From assembly GCA_023374045.1 (NCBI GenBank), contig CM041777.1:477191594-477255593 (forward strand): a stretch of 64,000 nt of DNA, in the 5' to 3' direction. This DNA comes from Limonium bicolor (Eukaryota; Streptophyta; Magnoliopsida; Caryophyllales; Plumbaginaceae). A model generated the notes under the pieces. That model saw only the letters and a list, made by a program, of their open reading frames with translations, searched no databases and had not been told where the DNA came from. Below are positions 32,085-42,234 of this stretch, piece by piece. Position 1 is the first letter of the stretch, and the number at the start of each line of letters is the position of its first letter. A program made the position numbers and the translations under genes.

Positions 32085-33380
32085 CTGGCCTCGATGAGGG
32101 TTCAGGCTCATCGTCCCGGTCCACCAAGTGTAGTGTGGGTCCCGACTTCTGGGTCACCCGTGGGTTCTTGTCTGCAGCTTGCTGCCCCTTCCTCTGACCG
32201 TTAGATCCAGCTCCCTGATCGGTCTGCCCTTGCCCCTGGTATCGGGCCTATAGGCTCTGCTAGCGGGTTCCGGTAGCACTCATATGCCCGGTGTCCGTAT
32301 ACCCCACAATAGTTGCACTCCACCTTATTCCCCTTGCAATCGAGCCCGGGGTGGTCCCTGTGACACTGCCTACAGATGTAGCGTCTCTGGTAGCCACCAC
32401 CGGCTCCCTTCTCAGTCTCGGATCCTGATCATTCACAATATCAATACTCATATCTCAAACGGTTACTAATTGTTTCTTAACTCAATCAATACCAATCCCT
32501 TACCCTTTGGCGCCCTAGAGCGCAGGGGTGTAGCTGCGTAAGCATACGTCAACTTCAATGGCTCTTCCGGGAGCCTTCTCCTTTCCTCCTTCCCCTTTTG
32601 ATTCTGACTTTTCTGGGCCTGAGGCTGGTACTTCTTTTCTTGTACCCACCTTGCCCTTGGCTCTCCGTGCTTTACCCATTCCAGCATTCCCTCTTAGCAT
32701 TATCCTCGTCCCTCAGCTGGACGGTTATCTCAACCTTAGCAGCGGCATGATAACACTCCTGCTTTCCACAATTTAGTCACTCTTATTCCTCATAATCTAA
32801 ATCTTACTCATTTACTTACTCAAATCTCAATTATTCTCATTACCTGCAAGGTAGTGTAACTCGTCGGCCCCATGCCGTAGCGGAGTCGATGGCTAAGCCC
32901 GCCATAGAAGCGGTCCCAAGATCTGGTCTGAATACCCAAGACCTGGCAGAAGACGGAGCAAGGCGGAACTCTGAGTAATACTCGTCCACCGTCATCTTGT
33001 CGGTCTGCTTAAGCGCATCCAACTGCAAGCGCTTCTTCGTCTGGACATGGGCGGGGTACTTTGCTCGTAGCAAGGCGGTGTACTGCTCCCAGCCGAACTC
33101 TGGATTGGCCACAGCTCGGCCCTCACCAGCTTCCACCAATCACCTGCCACCCCCTTCAGATAGAAAGCAGCCAGACGCACTTGATCCCAGCAGACATCAA
33201 GGGTCTCAAAGGCGTCTCCAGCTCGGAGATGTACGCCTCAAGCTTGGCGGGATCGGTCTCCCCCTTAAAGTGTGCGGGTCGAAGGTCTGCAAGACTCTTC
33301 ACCCAATTTGGTTCCCTGGGTTTGCGGTGGAGGTGGTGCACCCACGATCTCGGCATCGTCTGCCCTCCCGGTATCCCTGA
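32065..33380 (-). pseudogene. gag: Element D gag, main part (capsid and double zinc knuckle)
   Basis: Capsid: NWVKSLADLRPAHFKGETDP, AAFYLKGVAGDWWKLVRAEL, WEQYTALLRAKYPAHVQTKK, TDKMTVDEYYSEF, in three frames joined by small indels. Nucleocapsid around 32290-32400: CRQCHRDHPGLDC and CNYCGVYGHRAYEC, the second a classical CX2CX4HX4C knuckle. A Gln/Gly-rich tail follows, then VDRDDEPEPSSRPGTAITT and TAG at 32065-32067. A 44-bp segment present in C is deleted near 33340. The N-terminal codons lie beyond element E at 41949-41999. Confidence 0.82.
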
Positions 33381-35329
33381 TGTAACGACCCCAAAACCGG
33401 CCTAGGAGTTAGGGCCGTTACACGCCGCGAGTCTACTACCTAACGTCGCAAGGCTCTAAGCAAAACGAATCCCAAAACCAAATAACAAACTTGTATAAAT
33501 ACCAAAAGAGTTTACAAGATCCAAATACTTATAAGTCAAATACAAAGAGAGGCCCGAAGGCTACACAAAGTACTAAAGCGTCCAACGCGCAAGCAAACAA
33601 AGTCTAAAGAAACATAAAATAAACGAAGCTCCAGAAGGGGACGAGAAGAGAAGATCCCACGAGCTCAATCTGCAACAAAGTAAAGGGGTGAGCTAAACAG
33701 CCCAGCAAGCAGAAGACTTCCTCAAGGAAGCCCACTCAAAACAGAAGTAGAAGAATAGTTTATAAACAGAGAAGAAGGCGGAGTCAATATAATCAGACAG
33801 AAAGAAAGCACAAATCAGAAGCAGAGCAGAACGTCACTTCAAATCATAGTCGGACTTTCAGAAACGGATACAGAAGAGTGGGACACTAGAAACAAGCTAA
33901 CACAACAGAAGGACTCACATAAGGTCCTATGGATCCGAGGATCCCACAACAGAAGCCGTAGAGACAGCTAACAGACCCGTCGGTCAAATAACGTCCTAAG
34001 GGAGACCCTAAGGAGTATAAACAGAAGGAATTCCTGCGCAGCATGCTACGGGACAGCCCGACCCGACTATCCAAGGCTCAGAAGCAAAGTAACTAGGTCC
34101 CAAAACCAAAAGCTCACAAAACAGATCTTAAGTGCATGGAAATGCATATAAACAGCATAAGAAGCTTGTACACAGATAGGGGAATCCAACCCCGCAAACG
34201 GAACTCAAAACGGAGCTAAAACAGAGAAGTTATGCTCAAAACAGTGGCATGTCCGAACTTGCGTCCGACCTTGCAAGTTCGGACAGAGGCCGAGAGTCAG
34301 AAGTCACAGAAATGCCAAAGTCCGAACTTACGTCCGAAGTCGAAGTTCGGACGTAAGTCGAGAGTCAGAAGCCAAAACAATCCTCGTGTCCGAACTTGCG
34401 TCCGACCTTGCAAGTTCGGACACACTTCGAAACTTTTACGGAGACTCGTCCTCGCGTCAGGTCCGAACTTACAAGTTCGGACCGATGTTCGGACACTCCA
34501 AAATCTTCAAAAACAAAACGCGCCCGATGACCTGTCCGAACTTACAAGTTCGGACAGACGTCCGGACAGTGCAAAACTGTCGAATCCAGAAGAACACGCG
34601 CAGAAAACCAAAAATCATCACAAACTCACCCAAATTCCACAGAATTGTAAATCAGTACCCTCGGGGGTTTAGCCAATCGATCAACAACACAAAACCGATG
34701 AGAAAGCACACAATCACAACACAATTGCAAACCAGAAACGCTAGAATAAAACAGTCCCCCGAGGGTGAGCAAACAACCCCGATTCCATCCCCCACTTACA
34801 TCGAATTGCAGCAGAAGCGATCCCAACATGCCAGCAATCAGGCGAACAAACGCAGCAGAGAAGACGCACAATGCACCACTGAATTCGTAGAGAACCCCAA
34901 AATCAGAAAACTGCCCTCTCAAAACAGAAGCGGAAACCATCGGAATCGAAAGGAAAACCAAACCTGATTTGCAGAGGAGAAGAATCTGAACAGAAGCAGC
35001 GGGAATTCGACGCAGAAATCTGACAGCAGCAGCAACAATTCTCACAGAGTTCACCAAGCACACAAGGGAAGAGAGAAGAAGATCGTGAAAACTGTCAAGA
35101 GGGAGAACGCGCTATTGTAAACTGATCGTGATTGGAAATGTAAAATAAATGACTTATCTGCCTTAATAAGTCTCACCAAAATAAAAGAGGGGGAAACGAC
35201 CTCCTTGCCCCCGTCTTTTAATTTAAGGACTCCGACGTCCCATCAGCTGACCAAAGTAACACATAGCATAAGCAACGATATAAACCGAAATGTCATGAAA
35301 TCTGAAAACGTAAAATACGGAGTATTACA
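33381..35329 (-). repeat. Element E 3' LTR
   Basis: 1949 bp, in element sense TGTAATACTCC...GGTCGTTACA. Very similar to 39979-41943 apart from scattered substitutions and small indels. Contains the GTCCGAAC hairpin array and a GTTTAGCTCACCCC...TTGCAG block (33662-33697). Confidence 0.93.
34251..34567 (-). repeat. Hairpin array in E 3' LTR: five GTCCGAACTT...AAGTTCGGAC units, 68-73 bp period
   Basis: Units start at 34251, 34320, 34388, 34461 and 34534. Units 1-3 have two GTCCGA arms and one TTCGGAC arm; units 4-5 have one GTCCGAAC arm and two inverted arms. Frames such as 34232-34672 across it are artefacts. Confidence 0.9.
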
Positions 35330-35347
35330 TCACTCCCCCCTTAAAAG
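35330..35347 (-). promoter_or_regulatory. Polypurine tract of element E
   Basis: Plus strand TCACTCCCCCCTTAAAAG; purine-rich in element sense and directly before the LTR. Only ~30 bp separate it from the pol stop at 35376. Confidence 0.85.
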
Positions 35348-35375
35348 GAATTTCGTCCTCGAAATTCAACATACC

Positions 35376-37697
35376 TCACTGCTTGAAGAGAGAAGGGAAC
35401 TTGGCACGCAACTCCTCCTCGAGTTCCCACGTCGCCTCACGCTCGGACTGATCAGACCACTGCACCTTAACCATAGGCAGTGTCTTGCTACGAAGCCGAC
35501 GAACATCCCGTGCTAAAATACGAACCGGAACTGCCTCATAAGTGAAATCATCTCGGAGTCGAAGCTGGCCATAGTCAATCACATGCGAAGGATCATGTAG
35601 ATACTTCCTGAGCATCGACACATGGAACACGTCATGCACTCCTGCCAGAGCTGGTGGCAATGCCAATCTGTAAGCCACCGGCCCAACCTTCCCAAGCACC
35701 TCAAAAGGTCCTACGAACCGAGGACTCAGCTTGCCTCGCTTACCAAAACGGACAACACCCCTAACTGGAGAAATCTTCAGATACACGTGGTCTCCCACCT
35801 GAAACTCAAGCGGACGGCGCCTCTGATCTGCATAACTCTTCTGCCGGCTCTGGGCAACCAACAAACGCTCCCTGATAGTCTTGACTTTGTCCACAGCCCC
35901 CTGCACCAACTCAGGACCCACAATCGCCCTCTCTCGCAGGTCGTCCCAACAAATAGGAGATCTACAGCGCCTACCATACAACGCCTCAAATGGAGCCATC
36001 CCAATGCTCGATTGAAAACTATTATTGTAGGCGAACTCAATCAATGTCACATGCTGATCCCAGCTGCCCCCGAAGTCGAGCACACAAGCCCTCAACATGT
36101 CCTCCAAAATCTGATTCGTCCTCTCCGTCTGCCCATCGGTCTGAGGATGATAAGCCGAACTGAAAGCCAAATTCGTACCTAAAGCCTTATGCAGGCTACG
36201 CCAGAAGCGAGATACAAATCTCGGATCTCTGTCCGAAACGATCGTCGCCGGCACACCATGCAGCCTCACAATCTCATCTACATACAGCCGAGCCAGGCGC
36301 TCAAGGCTGAAGGTCTTCCTCACAGGCAAGAAATGGGCTGACTTCGTCAACCGGTCCACAATCACCCACAACGCATCGTACCCAGAAGATGTCCTAGGCA
36401 ACCCCACAATGAAATCCATACCAACGCTCTCCCATTTCCACTCAGGAACGGGAAGAGGCTGTAGAAGACCCGCAGGTCGCTGATGCTCAGCCTTCACCTG
36501 CTGACAGGTTTGGCAACGAGCCACAAAATCAGAAATCTCCCTCTTCATATTCGCCCACCAAAAGGACTCTCTGAGGTCCCGGTACATCTTCACCCCTCCT
36601 GGGTGCACAGAATAAGGAGCTCCATGAGCCTCCTGCATAATCTCCCGCCTAAGATCGCCTCCACTAGGCACACAGACTCTGCCTCTAAAGCGTAGACAAT
36701 CATCGCTGGACACAGAAAACTCTGACTCCTGCTCATCTGACAACCTCTCCCTGATCTTACACAACTCAGCATCAGCCTTCTGACCATCTCTGATCCGCTC
36801 AATCAGCGTAGACTGGACCTGAATAGAAGCAATCATCCCAGCACGGTCGGACCGAACAACCCAAATCCCCATACGCTGAAGCTCAATAGCAGACCTCTGA
36901 ACTCCTGACAACGAACAAGCAAGACCAGGAGCACCCCTACGGCTCAAGGCATCAGCCACCACATTCGCTCTACCCGGATGGTAGAGGATCTCCAGGTCGT
37001 AGTCATGTAACAGCTCCAACCAGCGCCGCTGTCTCAAATTCAATTCCTTCTGCGTGAACAGATATTTGAGACTCTTGTGATCCGTGTAGACCTTACACGT
37101 CACCCCATACAAATAGTGCCGCCAGATCTTCAAGGCGAAGACCACAGCAGCTAGCTCCAAGTCATGGGTAGGATAATTCTTCTCATACGGCTTCAACTGT
37201 CGTGACCCATATGCTACCACCTTTCCCTGCTGCATCAGAACACACCCCAGCCCTCTATGGGAAGCGTCACAGAACACCTCAAAGCCCTCTGTCCCAGAAG
37301 GCAACGTCAAAATCGGAGCCGAAGTCAACCTCTTCTTCAACTCCTGGAAGCTCTCCTGGCACGCCTCACTCCAATCAAACTTGACATCCTTCCTAAGAAG
37401 ACGAGTCAAGGGGGATACGATCTTAGAAAAGCCCTCCACGAACTTCCTATAATACCCAGCCAATCCCAGAAAACTGCGCACCTCAGACACACTAGTGGGC
37501 TTCGCCCACTCCATAACCGCCTTAATCTTCTCCGGGTCCACTGAAATGCCATCCTTCGAAACCACGTGGCCAAGGAACACCACTCTATCCAACCAGAACT
37601 CACACTTCTTCAATTTAGCATACAACTCCTTCTCCTTCAACGTCTGTAAACTCCTCAGATGCTCCTCATGCTCCTCAGCACTCTTGGAGTACACCAA
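35376..37697 (-). CDS. Element E RT C-terminus, RNase H, integrase and chromodomain (773 codons)
   Basis: Open frame starting just after the RT catalytic box. RT thumb/connection ([39 protein letters not shown]). RNase H ([48 protein letters not shown]). Integrase: zinc domain ([13 protein letters not shown] ... CQTCQQVK), catalytic D, D, E in [37 protein letters not shown], then [21 protein letters not shown]-terminal chromodomain-like tail ([27 protein letters not shown]). No stop for 2.3 kb. Start Met is arbitrary because the frame belongs to a polyprotein. Confidence 0.92.
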   Translation of the reverse strand: MVYSKSAEEHEEHLRSLQTLKEKELYAKLKKCEFWLDRVVFLGHVVSKDGISVDPEKIKAVMEWAKPTSVSEVRSFLGLAGYYRKFVEGFSKIVSPLTRLLRKDVKFDWSEACQESFQELKKRLTSAPILTLPSGTEGFEVFCDASHRGLGCVLMQQGKVVAYGSRQLKPYEKNYPTHDLELAAVVFALKIWRHYLYGVTCKVYTDHKSLKYLFTQKELNLRQRRWLELLHDYDLEILYHPGRANVVADALSRRGAPGLACSLSGVQRSAIELQRMGIWVVRSDRAGMIASIQVQSTLIERIRDGQKADAELCKIRERLSDEQESEFSVSSDDCLRFRGRVCVPSGGDLRREIMQEAHGAPYSVHPGGVKMYRDLRESFWWANMKREISDFVARCQTCQQVKAEHQRPAGLLQPLPVPEWKWESVGMDFIVGLPRTSSGYDALWVIVDRLTKSAHFLPVRKTFSLERLARLYVDEIVRLHGVPATIVSDRDPRFVSRFWRSLHKALGTNLAFSSAYHPQTDGQTERTNQILEDMLRACVLDFGGSWDQHVTLIEFAYNNSFQSSIGMAPFEALYGRRCRSPICWDDLRERAIVGPELVQGAVDKVKTIRERLLVAQSRQKSYADQRRRPLEFQVGDHVYLKISPVRGVVRFGKRGKLSPRFVGPFEVLGKVGPVAYRLALPPALAGVHDVFHVSMLRKYLHDPSHVIDYGQLRLRDDFTYEAVPVRILARDVRRLRSKTLPMVKVQWSDQSEREATWELEEELRAKFPSLFKQ

Positions 37698-38308
37698 GAT
37701 GTCGTCAATGAAACAACTACGAAAGAATCCAAGAAAGGTTTGAAGACTCTGTTCATCATATCCATGAAGAACGACGGGGCATTGGTCAAACCAAAAGGCA
37801 TGACCAAGAACTCATAATGCCCATATCGGGTCCTAAATGCAGACTTAGGCACATCCTCGACCTTAATCTTCAGCTGATGATATCCAGAACGCAAGTCGAT
37901 CTTCGAGAAGACTGTCGCCCCCGCTAACTGGTCGAAGAGGTCATCAATGCGGGGAAGAGAATACCGATTCTTGATGGTAACCTTATTCAATTCCCTGTAG
38001 TCAATACACAATCTGAAGGAGCCATCCTTCTTCTTCACAAACAACACAGGTGCTCCCCATGGAAACACACTAGGGCGAATGAAGCCCTTATCCAGAAGAT
38101 CCTGCAGCTGCACCTTCAGGTCCTTAAGCTCTGTCGGACTCATGCGATAGGGAGCCTTAGAGATAGGCTGAGTCCCTGGCGCTAACTCGATAGAAAACTC
38201 CACCTCACGATCAGGCGGTAGCCCTGGCACATCGTCCTGGAACACCTCAGGAAACTCACACAATGGGGATATCCTCCAACCGGGATCCCTCCTTAACCTC
38301 AGGTACAA
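37655..38308 (-). pseudogene. Element E reverse transcriptase, frameshift at the catalytic box
   Basis: RT fingers and palm: [67 protein letters not shown]. At 37710 a single-base loss turns the expected FIDD box out of frame (reads VVVSLTTSW); the following frame (35376-37697) resumes at [13 protein letters not shown]. The break is exactly at the active site. Confidence 0.88.
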
Positions 38309-38762
38309 AGCAGAGAAAACCCTGGCAGCCCTTCCTCAAGGAACGGACTGCCTGCATAGCAGACACCAACACAGGAGCACAAGGAATGGAGTTCCCCACA
38401 AAAGCAAAACGGGTCTCACCCGGTCTATCAAACACAACCTTCCTAGCTGCACAATCTATATGGGCATGGTGCTCTGCTAGCCAGTCCATGCCCAAAATCA
38501 CATCGAAGCAGGACATACTCATAGGAATCAAATTAGCAGGCAAGTTCCTATCCATGATCACTAAAGGAACAGACTTGCACACAGAACTAAGCACACAAGC
38601 AGGCACGCCACTCAACGGGCTAGAAATACACAAATCCACATCACAGGGCACAGCAGACAACCCGAGACTACCCACTAAATCAGCAGACACAAAGGAGTGG
38701 GTAGCTCCTGAATCAAACAAGCAGAAAACTGGCTGAGAAGAGATCTGAAGAATACCTGACAC
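38256..38762 (-). pseudogene. Element E protease
   Basis: Retropepsin box CLFDSGATHSFVSADLVGSL, then FDVILGMDWLAEHHAHIDCA, the usual protease-RT linker of plant chromoviruses. Open for 168 codons but out of frame with gag upstream (shift near 38765) and with RT downstream (shift near 38280). Confidence 0.87.
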
Positions 38763-39847
38763 TACTCTCGGCCTGAGTCACGGTCTCGCTCACCAGCTAG
38801 CGCATACACACGTGCCTGGGTCTGGGGCTTCTTCTGATCAGCCTTCTGCCCGGACCCTGAACCAGCACCTCGGCCCTCAGAACCGCCACTGCCACCTCCA
38901 CCTCTAGCCTGTGGACACTGGGCAATGCGGTGATCCAGCGAACCACACTTGAAGCACGCTCCGGACTTCCTGTAGCACTCACGCCCAGGATGGAAACGAT
39001 CACACTCCGCACACTTCTCCACAGCAGGAGATGCTGATGAAGAAGAACCCCGGTCTCCTCTATACTTCTTCTTCTGAGAAGAAGGCTGCTCACGCCTCTC
39101 GGGCTCCTCTACACGACCCTTCCTCTTCTGGTCTTTGCCCTTATCGGACCTCTGGTCCTTCTTCTCATACCGCTGCCTAGCCTGCAGCTCAGACTCCACT
39201 ACCAACGCCACATCGGCCACATCCCTGAAGGTCTTGTGGCGGAAAGGTGCCACCGCAGCTCGAATGTCACCCCTCAAACCAGCCTCAAACTTCCTAGCCT
39301 TCCGGTTATCATCCGGCTCAAGCACAAACTTAGAGAGAGAGATAAACTTGCGCACGTACTCATCCACTGTCATCTCCTTCGTCTGACGAAGCCTCCCATA
39401 CTCAACTATCTTCTAATCCCTGAAGACATCGGGATAGAACTGCTGATTGAAGCAGCCCCTGAACTGCTCCCAAGTCCATGGGTGGGGGTACTTCCCTTCA
39501 ACCGACTTCCACCACTCCTTCGCCTCTGACTGAAACATAAAGGTGGCAAAGCCAACCTTCTGATCCTCCTCACATCCTATGACCCGCAGAAGGTCCTCAA
39601 TGGCAGTGATCCAGTGGCTCGCCTCCTGTGGGTCGCCACTAGCATCAAAAGAAGGCGGCTTCAGCTTCAGGAACTCCTGAAGCGCCTTCACGTTGCTGCC
39701 CCCCGCGTTACCGGCTCCTGTCGCCTGACCAGCAGTGGCCCCTACGGTCTGCAGTACCTGGGTCACCACCTGCTGCACAATCTCTGCAATGTCCCCCTGG
39801 GGAGCATCGCCTGAAGCTGCACCACGTCCTGAACGTCGGGGAGGCAT
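38762..39847 (-). pseudogene. gag: Element E gag with one nonsense codon
   Basis: Start ATG at 39847 (MPPRRSGRGAASGDAPQGD). Capsid: KALQEFLKLKPPSFDASGDP, KEWWKSVEGKYPHPWTWEQF. TAG at 39413-39415 after YPDVFRD is the only break; the same frame continues KIVEYGRLRQ...MTVDEYVRKF to 38762. One zinc knuckle CFKCGSLDHRIAQC (CX2CX4HX4C) in a Gly/Ser-rich tail. No AlkB or other added domain between this gag and protease, unlike D. Confidence 0.9.
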
Positions 39848-39961
39848 ACTGAAGATACAACACCAAAATTAATCAGAAACCATCAAGCATCAAACACCAG
39901 ACCTTTCAGACACCCTCACATGCAGACAAAACCCCACAAACACCAAAGAACGAGCAACCTG

Positions 39962-39973
39962 GCTCTGATACCA
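39962..39973 (-). promoter_or_regulatory. tRNA-iMet primer-binding site of element E
   Basis: Plus strand GCTCTGATACCA; the complement of TGGTATCAGAGC, five bases from the LTR. Unlike D and the LARD there is no overlapping inverted repeat here. Confidence 0.9.
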
Positions 39974-39978
39974 CTAAA

Positions 39979-41943
39979 TGTAACGACCCCAAAACCGGCC
40001 TAGGAGTTAGGGCCGTTACACGCCGCGAGTCTACTACCTAACGTCGCAAGGCTCTAAGCAAAACGAATCCCAAAACCAAATGACAAACTTGTATAAATAC
40101 CAAAAGAGTTTACAAGATCCAAATACTTATAAGTCAAATACAAAGAGAGGCCCGAAGGCTACACAAGGTACTAAAGCGTCCAACGCGCAAGCAAACAAAG
40201 TCTAAAGAAACATAAAATAAACGAAGCTCCAGAAGGGGATGAGAAGAGAAGATCCACGAGCTCAATCTGCAACAAAGTAAAGGGGTGAGCTAAACAGCCC
40301 AGCAAGCAGAAGACTTCCTCAAGGAAGCCCACTCAAAACAGAAGTAGAAGAATAGTTTATAAACAGAGAAGAAGGCGGAGTCAATATAATCAGACAGAAA
40401 GGAAGCACAAATCAGAAGCAGAGCAGAACGTCACTGCAAATCATAGTCGGACTTTCAGAAACGGATGTTGAAGAGTGGGACACTAGAAACAAGCTAACAC
40501 AACAGAAGGACTCACATAAGGTCCTATGGATCCGAGGATCCCACAACAGAAGCCGTAGAGACAGCTAACAGACCCGTCGGTCAAATAACGTCCTAAGGGA
40601 GACCCTAAGGAGTATAAACAGAAGGAATTCCTGCGCAGCATGCTACGGGACAGCCCGACCCGACTATCCAAGGCTCAGAAGCAAAGTAACTAGGTCCCAA
40701 AACCAAAAGCTCACAAAACAGATCTTAAGTGCATGGAAATGCATATAAACAGCATAAGAAGCTTGTACACAGATAGGGGAATCCAACCCCGCAAACGGAA
40801 CTCAAAACGGAGCTAAAACAGAGAAGTTATGTCAAAAACAGAGGCATGTCCGAACTTGCGTCCGACCTTGCAAGTTCGGACAGAGGCCGAGAAGCAGAAG
40901 TCACAGAAACCACAGTGTCCGAACTTACGTCCGAACGTCGAAGTTCGGACGTAAGTCGAGAGTCAGAAGCCAAAACAATCCTCGTGTCCGAACTTGCGTC
41001 CGACCTTGCAAGTTCGGACACACTTCGAAACTTTTACGGAGACTCGTCCTCGCGTCAGGTCCGAACTTACAAGTTCGGACCGATGTTCGGACACTCCAAA
41101 ATCTTCAAAAACAAAACGCGCCCGATGACCTGTCCGAACTTACAAGTTCGGACAGACGTCCGGACAGTGCAAAACTGTCGAATTTCAGAACGAACAAACG
41201 CGCAGAAAACCACAAAAATCATCACAAACTCACCCAAATTCCACAGAATTGTAAATCAGTACCCTCGGGGGTTTAGCCAATCGATCAACAACACAAAACC
41301 GATGGGAAAGCACACAATCACAACACCATTGTAAATCAGAAACGCTAGAATAAAACCATCCCCGAGGGTGAGTAAACAACCCCGATTCCATCCCCCACTT
41401 ACATCGAATTGCAGAGCAGAAGCGATCCCAACGATGCCAGCAAACAGGCGAACAAACGCAGCAGAGAAGACGCACAATGCACCACTGAATTCGCAGAGAA
41501 GAGACCCCAAAATCAGAAAACTGCCCTCTCAAAACAGAAGCGGAAACCATCGGAATCAAAAGGAAAACCAAACCTGATTTGCAGAGGAGAAGAATCTGAA
41601 CAGAAGCAGCGGGAATTCGACGCAGAAATCTGACAGCAGCAGCAACAATTCTCACAGAGTTCACCAAGCACACAAGGGGAAGCAGAGAAGAAGATCGTGA
41701 AAACTGTCAAGAGGGAGAACGCGCTATTGTAAACTGATCGTGAATTGGAAATGTAAAATAAATGACTTATCTGCCTTAATAAGTCTCACCAAAAATAAAA
41801 GAGGGGGAAACGACCTCCTTGCCCCCGTCTTTTAATTTAAGGACTCCGACGTCCCAACAGCTGACCAAAGTAACACATAGCATAAGCAACGATATAAACC
41901 GAAATGTCATGAAATCTGAAAACGTAAAATACAGAGTATTACA
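39979..41943 (-). repeat. Element E 5' LTR, with hairpin array at 40848-41165
   Basis: 1965 bp, partner of 33381-35329. Five GTCCGAAC hairpin units as in the other LTR; small differences within spacers. Ends next to the CCTGA target duplication. The CT/GA-rich element-sense stretch around 41640-41760 after the LTR start is a plausible transcription start region (inference). Confidence 0.93.
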
Positions 41944-41948
41944 CCTGA

Positions 41949-41999
41949 AGCATCATCGCCCTGGCCACGACCTCGGCCTCCTCTAGGACGTCCTGCCAT
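41949..41999 (-). pseudogene. gag: Element D gag N-terminus, cut off by element E
   Basis: ATG at 41999 opens MAGRPRGGRGRGQGDDA, the same start as in C (23064). E inserted about 18 codons into gag. The 5' untranslated stretch of D runs from 42000 to the PBS. Confidence 0.82.
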
Positions 42000-42202
42000 C
42001 TGAACAAGCATAACTCACATTAGATTCGCATCCACCACTATTTCGGTTAATGAATTTATAACGTCCGTAGACGGTAAAGACGATCCACACTTATTAGTGG
42101 TCATCTGACTCTACTCACTCTAACTTCTCACACCCTTCACCCATCACTTATTCCTTAACTTATATCCTAACTCGGTGGTTTCTTATGTCCGGTATTTCTT
42201 GA

Positions 42203-42229
42203 TCAGAGCGTAACTACGCTCTGATACCA
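42203..42229 (-). promoter_or_regulatory. Element D primer-binding site overlapping a perfect 10-bp inverted repeat
   Basis: PBS complement GCTCTGATACCA at 42218-42229. TCAGAGCGTA and TACGCTCTGA form a perfect inverted repeat with a 2-bp centre (42203-42224), so half of the PBS lies in the stem. Confidence 0.88.
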
Positions 42230-42234
42230 CTTTT

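Larger units (their letters stand above)
33381..41943 (-). mobile_element. Chromovirus E (Tekay type), complete insertion in D gag
   Basis: Element of 8563 bp with LTRs 33381-35329 and 39979-41943 and a 5-bp target duplication CCTGA (33376-33380 and 41944-41948). The empty-site sequence CCCGGTATCCCTGAAGCATC is seen intact in C at 23000. Order in element sense: LTR, PBS, gag, protease, RT, RNase H, integrase with chromodomain, PPT, LTR. It is the innermost and therefore youngest insertion of the nest. Few lesions: one nonsense and about three single-base frameshifts. Confidence 0.95.

Noticed and set aside
34232..35063. Frames in the element E LTRs on both strands (also 40846-41710)
   Set aside because: Produced by the hairpin array and non-coding LTR sequence; present in both LTRs as expected of repeats.
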